From a bacterium (GTDB lineage Bacteria; Bacteroidota; Bacteroidia; Bacteroidales; P3): a stretch of DNA of 40,538 nucleotides. Below are positions 22,161-32,333 of this stretch, one piece after another. The stretch lies in assembly GCA_014803485.1 (NCBI GenBank), contig JAAVBQ010000027.1, positions 4,326 to 44,863 of the forward strand, written 5' to 3'. The position numbers and the translations under genes were made by a program. How positions within the stretch are numbered: position 1 is the stretch's first letter; every line of letters starts with the position of its first letter. The notes under the pieces are model-generated. The model did no database searches. It was not told the origin of the DNA and saw only the letters and a list, made by a program, of their open reading frames with translations.

Positions 22161-22717
22161 TGAGCTACACACCGAGATTAAAAGAAAAATACAAGAGCAC
22201 CATCGTGCCCAATCTTCAAAAGGAATTCGGGTACAAGAGTGTGATGCAGGTTCCCCGCTTGGTTAAGATTTGCTTGAACCAGGGTATCGGAGCTGCGGTG
22301 GCCGACAAGAAACTCGTGGACGCCGGCGTGGAGGAAATGACTGCTATCGCGGGTCAGAAGGCCGTGCCGACCAAATCGAAGAAGGACATTTCGAACTTCA
22401 AGGTCCGTAAGGGTATGCCCATCGGAGCGCGTGTCACCCTTCGCGGCGAACGCATGTACGAATTTCTGGACCGTTTGATTTCGGTAGCCGTGCCCCGCAT
22501 CCGCGACTTCCGCGGCATCAGCGACAAGGGTCTCGACGGCAAGGGTAACTTCTCTTTCGGTATCACCGAACAGATTATCTTCCCCGAAATCAATATCGAC
22601 AAGATTAATAAAATCAGCGGTATGGACATCACTTTCGTCACTACCGCCACCAACGATAAAGAGGCTTACGCTCTGTTGAAAGAGTTCGGTATTCCCTTTC
22701 AAAAACAAAACAACTAG
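22160..22717 (+). CDS. rplE: 50S ribosomal protein L5
   Basis: [42 protein letters not shown]; start overlaps the rplX stop (TAATG). Confidence 0.99.
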   Translation: MSYTPRLKEKYKSTIVPNLQKEFGYKSVMQVPRLVKICLNQGIGAAVADKKLVDAGVEEMTAIAGQKAVPTKSKKDISNFKVRKGMPIGARVTLRGERMYEFLDRLISVAVPRIRDFRGISDKGLDGKGNFSFGITEQIIFPEINIDKINKISGMDITFVTTATNDKEAYALLKEFGIPFQKQNN

Positions 22718-22723
22718 TACGCT

Positions 22724-22993
22724 ATGGCAAAAGAATCAATGAAAGCCAGAGAGCTCAAGAGAGAACGCATGGTTGCTAAGTATGCCCAGAAGCGTGCCGA
22801 GCTCAAGAAAGCCGGGGATTACGATGCCCTGCAAAGAATTCCCAAAAACGCCTCTCCCGTGCGCTTGCACAACCGTTGCAAACTCACCGGTCGTCCCAAA
22901 GGCTATATGAGAACGTTCGGAATTTCCCGTATCAACTTCCGCGAAATGGCGCTGCAAGGCTTGATTCCCGGAGTAAAGAAAGCCAGTTGGTAG
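22724..22993 (+). CDS. rpsN: 30S ribosomal protein S14 (zinc-independent type)
   Basis: [27 protein letters not shown]...[42 protein letters not shown]; no CxxC pair. Confidence 0.98.
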   Translation: MAKESMKARELKRERMVAKYAQKRAELKKAGDYDALQRIPKNASPVRLHNRCKLTGRPKGYMRTFGISRINFREMALQGLIPGVKKASW

Positions 22994-23021
22994 ATTCCTA
23001 ACCCTTAAAAAAGAGAAAAAC

Positions 23022-23417
23022 ATGATATCAGATTCTATCGCGGACTTTTTGACCGTTATCCGGAACGCCAACATGGCTCGGAAGAGAATGGTGGAAGTAC
23101 CCTCTTCCAATATGAAAGTGGGTATCGCGCAAATTTTGTTCGACAAGGGATACATCGTCAACTACAAAGTGGAAGAAGGTGTGAAACCCACGCTCAAGGT
23201 TGCGTTGAAATATCATCCCGCCACAAAGGCTCCCGCCATTCACCGTATCGACCGCATCAGCCGTCCCGGTCTGCGTAAATACGTAGACACCGACAACCTG
23301 CCCCGTGTCATGAACGGCTTGGGCATCGCCATTATGTCCACCTCCAAGGGTTTGATGACCGACAAGGAAGCCCGGAAAGAGAACGTAGGCGGTGAAGTTA
23401 TTTGTTACATCAGCTAA
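23022..23417 (+). CDS. rpsH: 30S ribosomal protein S8
   Basis: DSIADFLTVIRNANMARKRMVEVPSSNMKVGIAQIL...NVGGEVICYIS. Confidence 0.99.
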   Translation: MISDSIADFLTVIRNANMARKRMVEVPSSNMKVGIAQILFDKGYIVNYKVEEGVKPTLKVALKYHPATKAPAIHRIDRISRPGLRKYVDTDNLPRVMNGLGIAIMSTSKGLMTDKEARKENVGGEVICYIS

Positions 23418-23430
23418 ACAACAGTAAACC

Positions 23431-24000
23431 ATGTCAAGAATTGGTAAAGCACCTATAAGCCTTCCGCAGGGAGTAAGTGTAACCGTCGCTTCGAACAATC
23501 TGGTGACGGTGAAAGGACCTAAAGGCGAAATCAGCCGTATGGTAGACCCCGACATTACGGTGCAAGTAGATAAGGAAACCAACCACATTTTGGTTCAGCG
23601 CCCCACCGACCAGAAGCGTCACCGCGCTCTGCACGGTCTGTATCGGGCCCTCATCCACAACATGGTGGTGGGCGTTTCGGAAGGATTCAAGAAGACAATG
23701 GAAATCGTGGGCGTCGGCTACAAGGCCACCGTCAACGGACAAATCATCGACCTTTCCTTGGGTTTTTCGCACAACTTGTTCCTCGAATTGCCCAAAGAGG
23801 TGAAGGCGTCGGCTACGGCCGAAAAGGGTAAGAACCCCACCCTCACGCTCGAATCTTACGACAAAGAGTTGTTGGGTATGGTTTGCGCCAAGATCCGCTC
23901 CTACCGCAAGCCTGAACCCTACAAAGGAAAAGGTATCAAATTTGAAGGCGAAGTTCTGCGCAGAAAAGCCGGTAAGTCGGCTGCCAGTGCCAAGAAATAG
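23431..24000 (+). CDS. rplF: 50S ribosomal protein L6
   Basis: MSRIGKAPISLPQGVSVTVASNNLVTVKGPKGEISR...RKPEPYKGKGIKFEGEVLRRKAGKS. Confidence 0.99.
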   Translation: MSRIGKAPISLPQGVSVTVASNNLVTVKGPKGEISRMVDPDITVQVDKETNHILVQRPTDQKRHRALHGLYRALIHNMVVGVSEGFKKTMEIVGVGYKATVNGQIIDLSLGFSHNLFLELPKEVKASATAEKGKNPTLTLESYDKELLGMVCAKIRSYRKPEPYKGKGIKFEGEVLRRKAGKSAASAKK

Positions 24001-24024
24001 TGTACGATTAAATACATTTGCAAG

Positions 24025-24378
24025 ATGGCTGTTACAAAGACATATAGAAGAAAGCGCATTCAGATGCGCATTCGCAAGAAAGTATCCGGTAGCGCGGAAA
24101 TGCCCCGTTTGAGCGTTTTCAGAAGCAATCGCGATATCTACGCTCAGATTATCGACGACAAGGCCGGTAAGACGTTGGTTTTCGCCTCCTCGAAAGAAAA
24201 AGGCTTCGCAGGTCAAGGCACCAAAACCGAAAAGGCGGCTGTTGTAGGAAAAGTTTTGGCCGAACGCGCCAAGGCGGCCGGTATCGAAAAGATTGTTTTC
24301 GATCGTAGTGGTTATTTGTATCACGGACGTGTTAAATCTTTGGCGGAAGGTGCCAGAGAAGGCGGTCTTAAATTTTAA
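24025..24378 (+). CDS. rplR: 50S ribosomal protein L18
   Basis: [44 protein letters not shown]...[26 protein letters not shown]. Confidence 0.98.
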   Translation: MAVTKTYRRKRIQMRIRKKVSGSAEMPRLSVFRSNRDIYAQIIDDKAGKTLVFASSKEKGFAGQGTKTEKAAVVGKVLAERAKAAGIEKIVFDRSGYLYHGRVKSLAEGAREGGLKF

Positions 24379-24389
24379 GGAAGACGATT

Positions 24390-24908
24390 ATGACAGAGGC
24401 AAACGTAAAGAGAGTGAAATCGAGCGAAATCGAATTTCAAGACAAGTTGGTGGCCATCAACCGCGTTACCAAGGTAACCAAAGGTGGCCGTACGTTCAGT
24501 TTCTCGGCTATTGTGGTGGTCGGAAACGGCAACGGTGTGGTAGGCTACGGCCTTGGAAAAGCCAAAGAAGTTCAGGCGGCTATCCAGAAAGGTTTGGACG
24601 ACGCCAAGAAGAACCTCATTAAGGTTCCCGTTCTCAAAGGCACCATTCCTCACGAACAATACGGCAAATACAGCGGTGCCAATGTTTTCCTCAAGCCTGC
24701 CGCTCCCGGTACCGGTGTAATCGCCGGCGGTGCCATGCGTGCCGTATTGGAAAGCGTAGGTGTACGCGACGTGTTGGCCAAGTCAAAAGGTTCGTCCAAC
24801 CCCCACTCGGTGGTAAAGGCTACCATTCAAGCCCTCTCGCAGATGCGCGATCCCTATACGGTCGCTCAGTTGCGCGGCGTTGATTTGGACAAAGTGTTTA
24901 ACGGTTAA
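24390..24908 (+). CDS. rpsE: 30S ribosomal protein S5
   Basis: [46 protein letters not shown]. Confidence 0.99.
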   Translation: MTEANVKRVKSSEIEFQDKLVAINRVTKVTKGGRTFSFSAIVVVGNGNGVVGYGLGKAKEVQAAIQKGLDDAKKNLIKVPVLKGTIPHEQYGKYSGANVFLKPAAPGTGVIAGGAMRAVLESVGVRDVLAKSKGSSNPHSVVKATIQALSQMRDPYTVAQLRGVDLDKVFNG

Positions 24909-24937
24909 GCAATCCCTAAGTAAGGAGATTTAGCACT

Positions 24938-25120
24938 ATGGAAAAGAAGGTAAAACTGACACAGGTAAAGAGCGGCATCGATCGTCCTTTGAGTCAAAAA
25001 CAAACGCTTAAGTCCTTGCGCTTAGGCCGTATCGGCAAGATGTCCGAATTCACGCTGAACCCTCAGGTGGAAGGTATGATTGCCAAAGTCAGCCACTTGA
25101 TTAAAGTGGAGGAACTCTAA
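24938..25120 (+). CDS. rpmD: 50S ribosomal protein L30
   Basis: KVKLTQVKSGIDRPLSQKQTLKSLRLGRIGKMSEFTLNPQVEGMIAKVSHLIKVEEL. Confidence 0.97.
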   Translation: MEKKVKLTQVKSGIDRPLSQKQTLKSLRLGRIGKMSEFTLNPQVEGMIAKVSHLIKVEEL

Positions 25121-25156
25121 CCCTATTTATTAACACAGAGAAAAAGACAAGAAGAT

Positions 25157-25621
25157 ATGGACTTATCTAATCTGAAACCCGCCGCTGGTTCGGTCAGGAC
25201 CAACAAACGTTTGGGTCGCGGTTACGGCTCGGGACACGGACAGACGGCCGGCAGAGGTCACAAGGGTGCCCAATCCCGCTCCGGCTACAGCCGTAAAATC
25301 GGTTTTGAAGGCGGTCAGATGCCCCTCTACAGACGTGTTCCCAAGACCGGTTTCAAGAACATCAACCGTGTGGAATATACCGGTATCAATTTGGATACGC
25401 TCGAAAAATTGGCCACGGAAAAAGGCCTGAAGGAAATCGGCATGGATGTTTTGGTTCAGCATGGTCTTGCCTCCAAACGGGATCTCATCAAGATTCTGGG
25501 CCGTGGAGAATTGAACGCCTCCGTTACCGTAACGGCGCATGCTTTCTCGGCCAAGGCCAAGGAAGCCATCGAAGCCAAGGGTGGAAAAGCGGTTCAGATT
25601 GTCCGCAACGCGAAAGCCTAA
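25157..25621 (+). CDS. rplO: 50S ribosomal protein L15
   Basis: LSNLKPAAGSVRTNKRLGRGYGSGHGQTAGRGHKGAQSRSGYSRKIGFEGGQMPLYRRVPKTGF. Confidence 0.99.
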   Translation: MDLSNLKPAAGSVRTNKRLGRGYGSGHGQTAGRGHKGAQSRSGYSRKIGFEGGQMPLYRRVPKTGFKNINRVEYTGINLDTLEKLATEKGLKEIGMDVLVQHGLASKRDLIKILGRGELNASVTVTAHAFSAKAKEAIEAKGGKAVQIVRNAKA

Positions 25622-25649
25622 GGAGTGGTAACCCCGATATTGACAACGA

Positions 25650-27011
25650 ATGAAAAGATTTATTGAAACCCTCAAAAACATTTGGAAGATAGAGGAATTG
25701 CGCAAGCGGATTCTCTACACGTTAGGTATTATCATCATCTATCGTGTAGGTTCCTTTATCGTATTGCCGGGTGTGGATCCCTCTCAACTGGAGGCCCTGC
25801 AACGGCAGACCAGCGACGGCCTGTTGGGCTTGTTGAACATGTTTTCGGGGGGTGCGTTCTCCAATGCCTCCATTTTTGCCTTGGGTATCATGCCCTATAT
25901 CTCGGCCTCCATCATCATCCAACTTTTCGGAATGGCTATCCCCTATTTCCAAAAGTTGCAGAAAGAGGGCGAGAGCGGACGTAAGAAAATGAACCAGATT
26001 ACCCGTTGGCTCACCATTGCGGTTACCGCATTGCAGGCTCCCGCCTATCTCACCAACCTGGTGGCCCAACTTCCCGCAACGGCTTTCATTCCTTTCGACG
26101 GCAGCCATCCCGGGGTATTCTTCTGGGTTTCGTCGTCCGTCATCCTCACCGCAGGCACGTTGTTCGTGATGTGGTTGGGTGAAAAGATCACCGACAAAGG
26201 CATCGGAAACGGTATTTCACTCATCATCATGATCGGTATCATCGCCCGCCTCCCCTTTGCCCTCTTCGGCGAATTTGTTTCGCGTCTCGAACAGCAAGGC
26301 GGTGGTCTGGTGGTGTTCCTGCTCGAATTGGTAGTCTTGATTGTGGTGATTTTCCTCTGCATCCTTTTGGTGCAGGGCACGCGCCGCATCCCCGTACAAT
26401 ATGCCAAACGCATCGTGGGTAACAAACAATACGGCGGTGTCCGCCAGTATCTGCCCATGAAGGTGAATGCGGCCGGGGTCATGCCCATCATCTTCGCGCA
26501 GGCCATCATGTTCATTCCCGTCACCATTGCGGGCTTCGCCTCTCCCGAATCGGTCAACTCCGGTTTCTGGAGATCCTTCATGGACTTCAACAGTTTTTGG
26601 TACAACCTCGTCTTTGCCCTGCTCATCATCGCGTTCACGTATTTCTATACCGCGGTTACGATGAACTCGCAACAGATTGCCGACGACCTCAAACGCAACA
26701 ACGGTTTTATTCCCGGTGTCAAGCCCGGCAAGAAAACGATGGAATTCATCGATGACGTGATTTCGCGCATCACCCTTCCCGGCTCCATCTTCCTCGCTTT
26801 CGTAGCCATCCTGCCCGCCATTGTACGTTTGTTCGGCGTAAGCACGCAGTTTGCCCAATTCTACGGCGGCACCTCGCTGTTGATTATGGTCGGTGTGATT
26901 TTGGACACCCTGCAACAAATCGAAAGCCACTTGTTGATGCGTCACTACGACGGTCTTACCAAAAGTGGCCGCATCAAGGGACGCTCGGGAGGAGCCTACG
27001 GCATTGCTTAG
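25650..27011 (+). CDS. secY: Preprotein translocase subunit SecY
   Basis: Multi-TM 453 aa; ALGIMPYISASIIIQLF, KAAGVMPIIFAQ-like NAAGVMPIIFAQAIM. Confidence 0.98.
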   Translation: MKRFIETLKNIWKIEELRKRILYTLGIIIIYRVGSFIVLPGVDPSQLEALQRQTSDGLLGLLNMFSGGAFSNASIFALGIMPYISASIIIQLFGMAIPYFQKLQKEGESGRKKMNQITRWLTIAVTALQAPAYLTNLVAQLPATAFIPFDGSHPGVFFWVSSSVILTAGTLFVMWLGEKITDKGIGNGISLIIMIGIIARLPFALFGEFVSRLEQQGGGLVVFLLELVVLIVVIFLCILLVQGTRRIPVQYAKRIVGNKQYGGVRQYLPMKVNAAGVMPIIFAQAIMFIPVTIAGFASPESVNSGFWRSFMDFNSFWYNLVFALLIIAFTYFYTAVTMNSQQIADDLKRNNGFIPGVKPGKKTMEFIDDVISRITLPGSIFLAFVAILPAIVRLFGVSTQFAQFYGGTSLLIMVGVILDTLQQIESHLLMRHYDGLTKSGRIKGRSGGAYGIA

Positions 27012-27024
27012 TTGGTTTAAAAAA

Positions 27025-27804
27025 ATGACGCCGAGGATTTACACGCCGGAAGAAATCGCCAAAATCCGTGTCAGCTCGCTCATCGTAGCCGATACGCTGG
27101 CCGAAATGGCAAAGATGATTGCTCCCGGCGTGTCTACCTTGGAACTGGATAGAAAAGCGGAAGAATTTATCCGCTCGCAGGGCGGCCGACCTGCCTGCAA
27201 GGGATTCGAGGGATTTCCCTTCACCCTTTGCGTTTCGGTCAACGAATTCGTGGTTCACGGCTTTCCGTCCGAAAGGAAACTCAAGGAAGGCGACATTGTG
27301 TCGGTGGACTGCGTGGTGGAGAAAGACGGTTATTACGGCGATTCGGCCTATACCTTTGCGGTGGGGCAGATAGAAGAACCCGTGAGAAACCTCTTGGAAG
27401 ACACCAAAGCCTCGCTCTACAAAGGCATTGAGCAAGTGAGGGCGGGCAACCGCGTCGGAGATATAGGCTATGCGGTGCAGACCTATACCGAAAGCCGGGG
27501 CTACGGCGTGGTGCGGGAGTTGTGCGGTCACGGTGTGGGCGCGCATATGCACGAGAAACCCGATGTGCTCAACTACGGACGCAGGGGCTACGGCGTGCAG
27601 CTCAAGGCCGGTATGGTGATTGCGGTGGAACCCATGATTACATTGGGAAAACGCAACATCGGCATTGCCAAGAACGAATGGGAAGTGTTTACGCTCGACG
27701 GAAAGCCGGCGGCACATTTCGAACACAGCATGGCTGTGACGGGCGAGGGGGCCGATATCCTCTCAAGTTTTGAAAAAGTAGAACAAATAATTAAGAACAA
27801 ATAA
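27025..27804 (+). CDS. map: Type I methionine aminopeptidase
   Basis: MTPRIYTPEEIAKIRVSS...FTLCVSVNEFVVHGFPSERKLKEGDIVSVDCVV...CGHGVGAHMHEKPDV; ATG at 27025 preferred over the ORF start inside secY. Confidence 0.96.
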   Translation: MTPRIYTPEEIAKIRVSSLIVADTLAEMAKMIAPGVSTLELDRKAEEFIRSQGGRPACKGFEGFPFTLCVSVNEFVVHGFPSERKLKEGDIVSVDCVVEKDGYYGDSAYTFAVGQIEEPVRNLLEDTKASLYKGIEQVRAGNRVGDIGYAVQTYTESRGYGVVRELCGHGVGAHMHEKPDVLNYGRRGYGVQLKAGMVIAVEPMITLGKRNIGIAKNEWEVFTLDGKPAAHFEHSMAVTGEGADILSSFEKVEQIIKNK

Positions 27805-27807
27805 GAT

Positions 27808-28026
27808 ATGTCGAAACAACAGTCCATACAACAAGACGGAACCGTTGTGGAGTCTTTGGGAAACGCCATGTTCCGTGTGGAATTGGAGAACGGACACGTT
27901 GTCATTGCCCATATCTCCGGAAAAATGCGCCTGCATTACATCAAGATTCTGCCCGGCGACCGCGTTCAATTGGAAATGTCGCCCTACGATTTGACGAAAG
28001 CACGCATAGTTTTCCGATATAAATAG
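27808..28026 (+). CDS. infA: Translation initiation factor IF-1
   Basis: 72 aa; [71 protein letters not shown]. Confidence 0.99.
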   Translation: MSKQQSIQQDGTVVESLGNAMFRVELENGHVVIAHISGKMRLHYIKILPGDRVQLEMSPYDLTKARIVFRYK

Positions 28027-28034
28027 TATCTTTG
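28027..28034 (+). promoter_or_regulatory. Candidate internal -7 element upstream of rpmJ
   Basis: TATCTTTG immediately after the infA stop codon; no convincing -33 box. Confidence 0.35.
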
Positions 28035-28064
28035 CAAATTTGCGAAACTTAATAAAGAAGACCG

Positions 28065-28181
28065 ATGAAAGTAAGACCTTCTGTCAAGAAAAGATCGCCC
28101 GAGTGCAAGATTGTAAAGCGCAAAGGGGTGATTTATGTGATTAACAAGAAGAACCCCAAGTACAAAATGCGTCAGGGTTGA
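28065..28181 (+). CDS. rpmJ: 50S ribosomal protein L36 (zinc-independent type; absent from the ORF track because of length)
   Basis: Direct translation [38 protein letters not shown] (38 aa). Confidence 0.97.
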   Translation: MKVRPSVKKRSPECKIVKRKGVIYVINKKNPKYKMRQG

Positions 28182-28223
28182 TAGCTTGTAACGGATTTTT
28201 GAATTACTAAACAAAGATAATAC

Positions 28224-28604
28224 ATGGCACGTATTGCAGGTATCGATTTACCCAAGAACAAAAGGGGGGAAGTAGGCTTGACCTACATTTACGGTATCGG
28301 AAGGAGCACCGCCCGCAAGATTCTGGCGGCTTCCGATATTTCGTACGACAAGAAAGTGGAAGAATGGAACGACGACGAATTGGCTAAGATTCGTACTTAT
28401 ATCGGCGACAACCTCAAAGTGGAGGGTGCCCTTCGTTCCGAAGTTCAGACCAATATCAAGCGTTTGATGGATATCGGTTGCTACAGAGGCATCCGTCACC
28501 GTCTGGGCTTGCCTTTGAGAGGCCAAAGCACCAAGAACAACGCCCGTACCCGTAAGGGCCGCAAGAAGACCGTAGCCAACAAGAAGAAAGCTCCCAAGGG
28601 CTAA
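28224..28604 (+). CDS. rpsM: 30S ribosomal protein S13
   Basis: [34 protein letters not shown]...[28 protein letters not shown]. Confidence 0.99.
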   Translation: MARIAGIDLPKNKRGEVGLTYIYGIGRSTARKILAASDISYDKKVEEWNDDELAKIRTYIGDNLKVEGALRSEVQTNIKRLMDIGCYRGIRHRLGLPLRGQSTKNNARTRKGRKKTVANKKKAPKG

Positions 28605-28660
28605 TTCTTGAATTCCTTGCGCTTATTTTTTGCTAAAACAATTATTCATTTATACAAAAC

Positions 28661-29071
28661 ATGGCAAAAGTTGCTAACACTGGCGGAAAAAACGCCAAGA
28701 CTGCAAAGAAGAAAGTGGTAAAAGTGGAGCCGCAAGGCAAGGCTTTCATCTTTGCTTCATTCAACAATGTGATCATCTCGCTCACCAACAACGCAGGTCA
28801 GGTTATCTCGTGGGCGTCGGCCGGTAAGATGGGTTTCAAGGGTTCCAAGAAAAACACGCCCTATGCCGCTCAAATGGCCGCCACCGATTGTGCCAAAGTA
28901 GCCTACGATTTGGGATTGCGCAAAGTGAAAGTTTATGTCAAAGGACCGGGATCGGGTCGTGAATCGGCTATCCGCACCATTCATGGTTCGGGTATCGAAG
29001 TAACCGAGATTGTGGACGTTACTCCCCTGCCCCACAACGGTTGTCGTCCTCCCAAGAGAAGAAGAGTTTAA
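28661..29071 (+). CDS. rpsK: 30S ribosomal protein S11
   Basis: [45 protein letters not shown]...[13 protein letters not shown]. Confidence 0.99.
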   Translation: MAKVANTGGKNAKTAKKKVVKVEPQGKAFIFASFNNVIISLTNNAGQVISWASAGKMGFKGSKKNTPYAAQMAATDCAKVAYDLGLRKVKVYVKGPGSGRESAIRTIHGSGIEVTEIVDVTPLPHNGCRPPKRRRV

Positions 29072-29103
29072 TTTAGTTTTACGCATCAAAAGTTTAGAAC
29101 AAA

Positions 29104-29709
29104 ATGGCAAGATATACCGGTCCCAAATCCAAGATTGCAAGAAAGTTCCAAGAACCTATCTTTGGAGCCGACAAGGCGCTGGAGAAGAAAAAATACGCTC
29201 CCGGTCAGCACGGTCAGAACAAACGTCGGGGCAAACTCTCCGAATACGGCACCCAGTTGCAGGAAAAACAGAAAGCCAAATATACCTACGGTATTTTGGA
29301 ACGTCAGTTCCGCAAGATTTTCGCCCAAGCTTCGCGTAAAGCGGGTATCACCGGCGAAAACCTTTTGCAGTTGCTGGAATCGCGTTTGGACAACGTGGTT
29401 TTCCGTATGGGTATCGCTCCTACCCGCAGCGCGGCCCGTCAGTTGGTCAACCACCGTCACATTGTGGTGAACGGCAACGTGGTGGGCATTCCCTCCTACC
29501 AATTGCGTCCGGGCGACATCGTGGAGGTTCGCGAAAGATCCAAATCGCTGGAAGTAATCGTAACCTCGCTCGAAGGCCGTTCGCATCCCTACAACTGGAT
29601 CGAATGGGATAACAAGAGCCTGAGCGGTAAGTTCCTCGCCTATCCCGAACGCGAAAACATTCCCGAAAACATCAAGGAGCAGCTCATTGTCGAATTGTAC
29701 TCCAAGTAG
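29104..29709 (+). CDS. rpsD: 30S ribosomal protein S4
   Basis: [21 protein letters not shown]...[39 protein letters not shown]. Confidence 0.99.
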   Translation: MARYTGPKSKIARKFQEPIFGADKALEKKKYAPGQHGQNKRRGKLSEYGTQLQEKQKAKYTYGILERQFRKIFAQASRKAGITGENLLQLLESRLDNVVFRMGIAPTRSAARQLVNHRHIVVNGNVVGIPSYQLRPGDIVEVRERSKSLEVIVTSLEGRSHPYNWIEWDNKSLSGKFLAYPERENIPENIKEQLIVELYSK

Positions 29710-29751
29710 TAGTTGAGGGAACGGGTTCAAATTATTAAAAACAAGACACTA

Positions 29752-30762
29752 ATGGCTATTTTAGCTTTTCAAAAACCGGATAATGTAAACGTGCTTAGCT
29801 TGGACGACAAGAAGGGCGTATTCGAAGTGCGCCCCTTGGAGCCCGGTTACTCGGTTACCATCGGAAATGCCTTGCGCCGGATTCTCCTCTCTTCGTTGGA
29901 GGGATTCGCCATCACTTCCGTGAAGATCGAGGGAGTTGACCACGAGTTTGCGTCCATCAAGGGGGTTATCGAAGATGTGACGAATATTGTGCTTAACCTT
30001 AAGCAGATTCGCTTCAAACAGCAAATCAAGAACGTCGACCACGAAGAGATCCACCTCACCATTTCGGGTAAGGATGTGTTCAAGGCCGGCGACCTCGACA
30101 ATGCGCTGAACGGATTTCAGGTGCTCAATCCTGAATTCGAGATCTGCCATATGGAACCGAGCGTGAAACTGTCGATGGACTTCACTATCGACAAGGGGCG
30201 CGGTTGGGTTCCCGCCGAGGAGAACAAGATGCCCAATGCGCCTATCGGCACCATTGCCATCGACTCCATCCACACCCCCATCAAGAACGTTCACTACGAA
30301 ACCGAAAACTTCCGTGTGGAACAGAAGACCGACTACGAGAAGTTGGTTCTGACGATTCTCACCGATGGGTCCATCGCCCCCAAGGAAGCGTTGAAGGAAG
30401 CGGCGAAAATCCTCATTCAGCACTTTATGCTTTTCTCGGACGAAAAGATTTCGTTGGACGAAAGCAAGGCGGTGGCCGAAGAGGACGACTTTGACGAAGA
30501 CGATTTGCACATGCGTCAGTTGCTCAACACCAAACTCACCGATATGGAATTGTCGGTGCGGGCGTTGAACTGCCTCAAGGCCGCCGAAGTGGATACGCTC
30601 GGCGAACTGGTCGCCTTCCCCAAGTCCGACTTGCTTAAGTTCCGCAACTTCGGCAAGAAATCGTTGACGGAGCTGGAGAATTTGGTCAAGTCGAAGAACT
30701 TGGATTTCGGCATGAACGTGGCCAAATACAAATTGAATAAATCGGAAAAAGACGAAGAATAA
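29752..30762 (+). CDS. rpoA: DNA-directed RNA polymerase subunit alpha
   Basis: [54 protein letters not shown]; alpha-[28 protein letters not shown] at 29752 preferred. Confidence 0.98.
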   Translation: MAILAFQKPDNVNVLSLDDKKGVFEVRPLEPGYSVTIGNALRRILLSSLEGFAITSVKIEGVDHEFASIKGVIEDVTNIVLNLKQIRFKQQIKNVDHEEIHLTISGKDVFKAGDLDNALNGFQVLNPEFEICHMEPSVKLSMDFTIDKGRGWVPAEENKMPNAPIGTIAIDSIHTPIKNVHYETENFRVEQKTDYEKLVLTILTDGSIAPKEALKEAAKILIQHFMLFSDEKISLDESKAVAEEDDFDEDDLHMRQLLNTKLTDMELSVRALNCLKAAEVDTLGELVAFPKSDLLKFRNFGKKSLTELENLVKSKNLDFGMNVAKYKLNKSEKDEE

Positions 30763-30770
30763 TTACGACC

Positions 30771-31259
30771 ATGAGACACGGAAAAAAATTCAACAAACTC
30801 AGCAGAACGCATGCCCACAGACGCCAGTTGTTGTCGAACATGGCTTCTTCGCTTATTCTGCATAAAAAAATCAATACCACTTTGGCCAAGGCGAAAGCTC
30901 TGCGTGTTTATGTAGAACCGCTGCTCAACAAGGCCAAGGAAGACACCACGCACTCGCGCCGCGTTGTTTTCAGCTATCTGCAAAACAAAGAGGCCGTGAC
31001 CGAGCTTTTCCGCGAGATTTCGCAGAAGATTGCCCAACGTCCCGGCGGCTACACCCGCATTCTCAAAACGGGCTACCGTGTGGGTGACAATGCCGAAATG
31101 GCCATTATCGAGTTGGTGGACTACAGCTTGAATCCCGGCACGAAGGGCAAGGAAACCAAAGCCAAGAGCACGCGTCGCGGCGGTAAGAAAGCCACGGCTG
31201 CCAAAACCGAAGCTCCGGCTGCGGAAGCTCCGGCTGCGGAAGAAACCAAGGCCGAGTAA
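30771..31259 (+). CDS. rplQ: 50S ribosomal protein L17 with Ala/Glu/Lys-rich C-terminal tail
   Basis: [42 protein letters not shown]; tail [22 protein letters not shown]. Confidence 0.98.
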   Translation: MRHGKKFNKLSRTHAHRRQLLSNMASSLILHKKINTTLAKAKALRVYVEPLLNKAKEDTTHSRRVVFSYLQNKEAVTELFREISQKIAQRPGGYTRILKTGYRVGDNAEMAIIELVDYSLNPGTKGKETKAKSTRRGGKKATAAKTEAPAAEAPAAEETKAE

Positions 31260-31280
31260 TTTTACCGGGCTTAAAAAGAA

Positions 31281-31314
31281 AAAGGGAAAGACGATTGTCT
31301 TTCCCTTTTTTTTT
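31281..31314. terminator. Rho-independent terminator at the end of the ribosomal supercluster, possibly bidirectional
   Basis: aaagggaaagac-gatt-gtctttcccttt stem followed by a T-run. Confidence 0.9.
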
Positions 31315-31336
31315 GTGTCCTTACAACGCCGCATGG

Positions 31337-32167
31337 CTAAGGAATCATCACCACGCGGAAACCGATGTTGGTGGCGCTGAAGGTGGGTGTGGGGGTGCCA
31401 CGGTAGGCGACACGGCAACGGAGCGGTTTGTCGATGTAGCTACCGCCCCGGGTTACACGGTAAGGACTGGCGGGCGCGCCCGTGGGGTTGTCGGTATCTT
31501 CGGGGTTATAGAAATCGTAGTTATCCGAGCAATATTCGTAGACATTGCCGCTCATATCGTAAAGGCCCAGTTCGTTGGGCTTCTTGAGGCCGACTTTCTG
31601 CAATCTCCTCACGGTGTCTTCATACGACCAGGCCACTTCGAGCAGATTATCGCTGCCGCTGAACCGGCCGGGCACATCCTTGCGACCGCCACGGGCGGCA
31701 TATTCCCATTGGGCTTCGGTGGGAAGCGCGTATTTCTTGCCGCTTGCTTCGCTTAACTTTTCGCAAAAAGCCGTGGCTTCCTGCCAAGAAATGTAGTACA
31801 TCGGAAAATCGGGCCCCTCCTCCGAAATGCCCAAATTAAGCTCCGCCTTCGCCCATTGCTCGCGGACATCGGTTCCCATCACGCGTTCCCACTGATCCTG
31901 CGTTATCACGAACCTGCCGATATAAAAGGCATCCAACCGGACATCGCGCACCGGCAACTCGTTGTCCTGCACCTCATCGCCCTGGTCTTCGGTGCCGCCC
32001 ATCTTGAAGGTGCCGCCCTCCACATAGACCATTTCCAGATTCATGCCGAAGGCGGTTTCGGTGAAATCCTTCGTTGTGGTATCATTGTTCTCGTTCGGCT
32101 TCTCACAGCCGGTGAACAGGCCTGTCATAAGCAGGAGGCCCGTTCCTATGTAGCGTAGTCTTTTCAT
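31337..32167 (-). CDS. FGE-sulfatase (SUMF1/EgtB-like, C-type-lectin-fold) lipoprotein, paralog 1
   Basis: Lipoprotein signal MKRLRYIGTGLLLMTGLFTGC; MVYVEGGTFKMGGTEDQGDE..., ALPTEAQWEYAARGG, GLYDMSGNVYEYCSD, RGGSY...GFRVVMIP. Confidence 0.9.
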   Translation of the reverse strand: MKRLRYIGTGLLLMTGLFTGCEKPNENNDTTTKDFTETAFGMNLEMVYVEGGTFKMGGTEDQGDEVQDNELPVRDVRLDAFYIGRFVITQDQWERVMGTDVREQWAKAELNLGISEEGPDFPMYYISWQEATAFCEKLSEASGKKYALPTEAQWEYAARGGRKDVPGRFSGSDNLLEVAWSYEDTVRRLQKVGLKKPNELGLYDMSGNVYEYCSDNYDFYNPEDTDNPTGAPASPYRVTRGGSYIDKPLRCRVAYRGTPTPTFSATNIGFRVVMIP

Positions 32168-32333
32168 TTTATCTGTGTTTTGATATACCAAGGGAATAAA
32201 AGTAAATATTTTTTCAGAGTCCGTAAACAATTAATCAAAACCGATAAATGTTAAAAATTGTTAAAAAATGAATTTTCCTTTCGATAAAATCGACTTTCTA
32301 CGATATAAGTGTAACAACAAAACTAAAACCATT

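Noticed and set aside
28605-28660. Internal promoter between rpsM and rpsK (ttattttttgc)
   Set aside because: The T-run is one base too long for a clean TAnnTTTG and no -33 element is visible.
31337-31460. DGR variable region in FGE lipoprotein 1
   Set aside because: Equivalent C-terminal slots include AAA, CCG and ACA codons, so they do not fit A-mutagenised AAY template codons; kept as the contrast for paralog 2.
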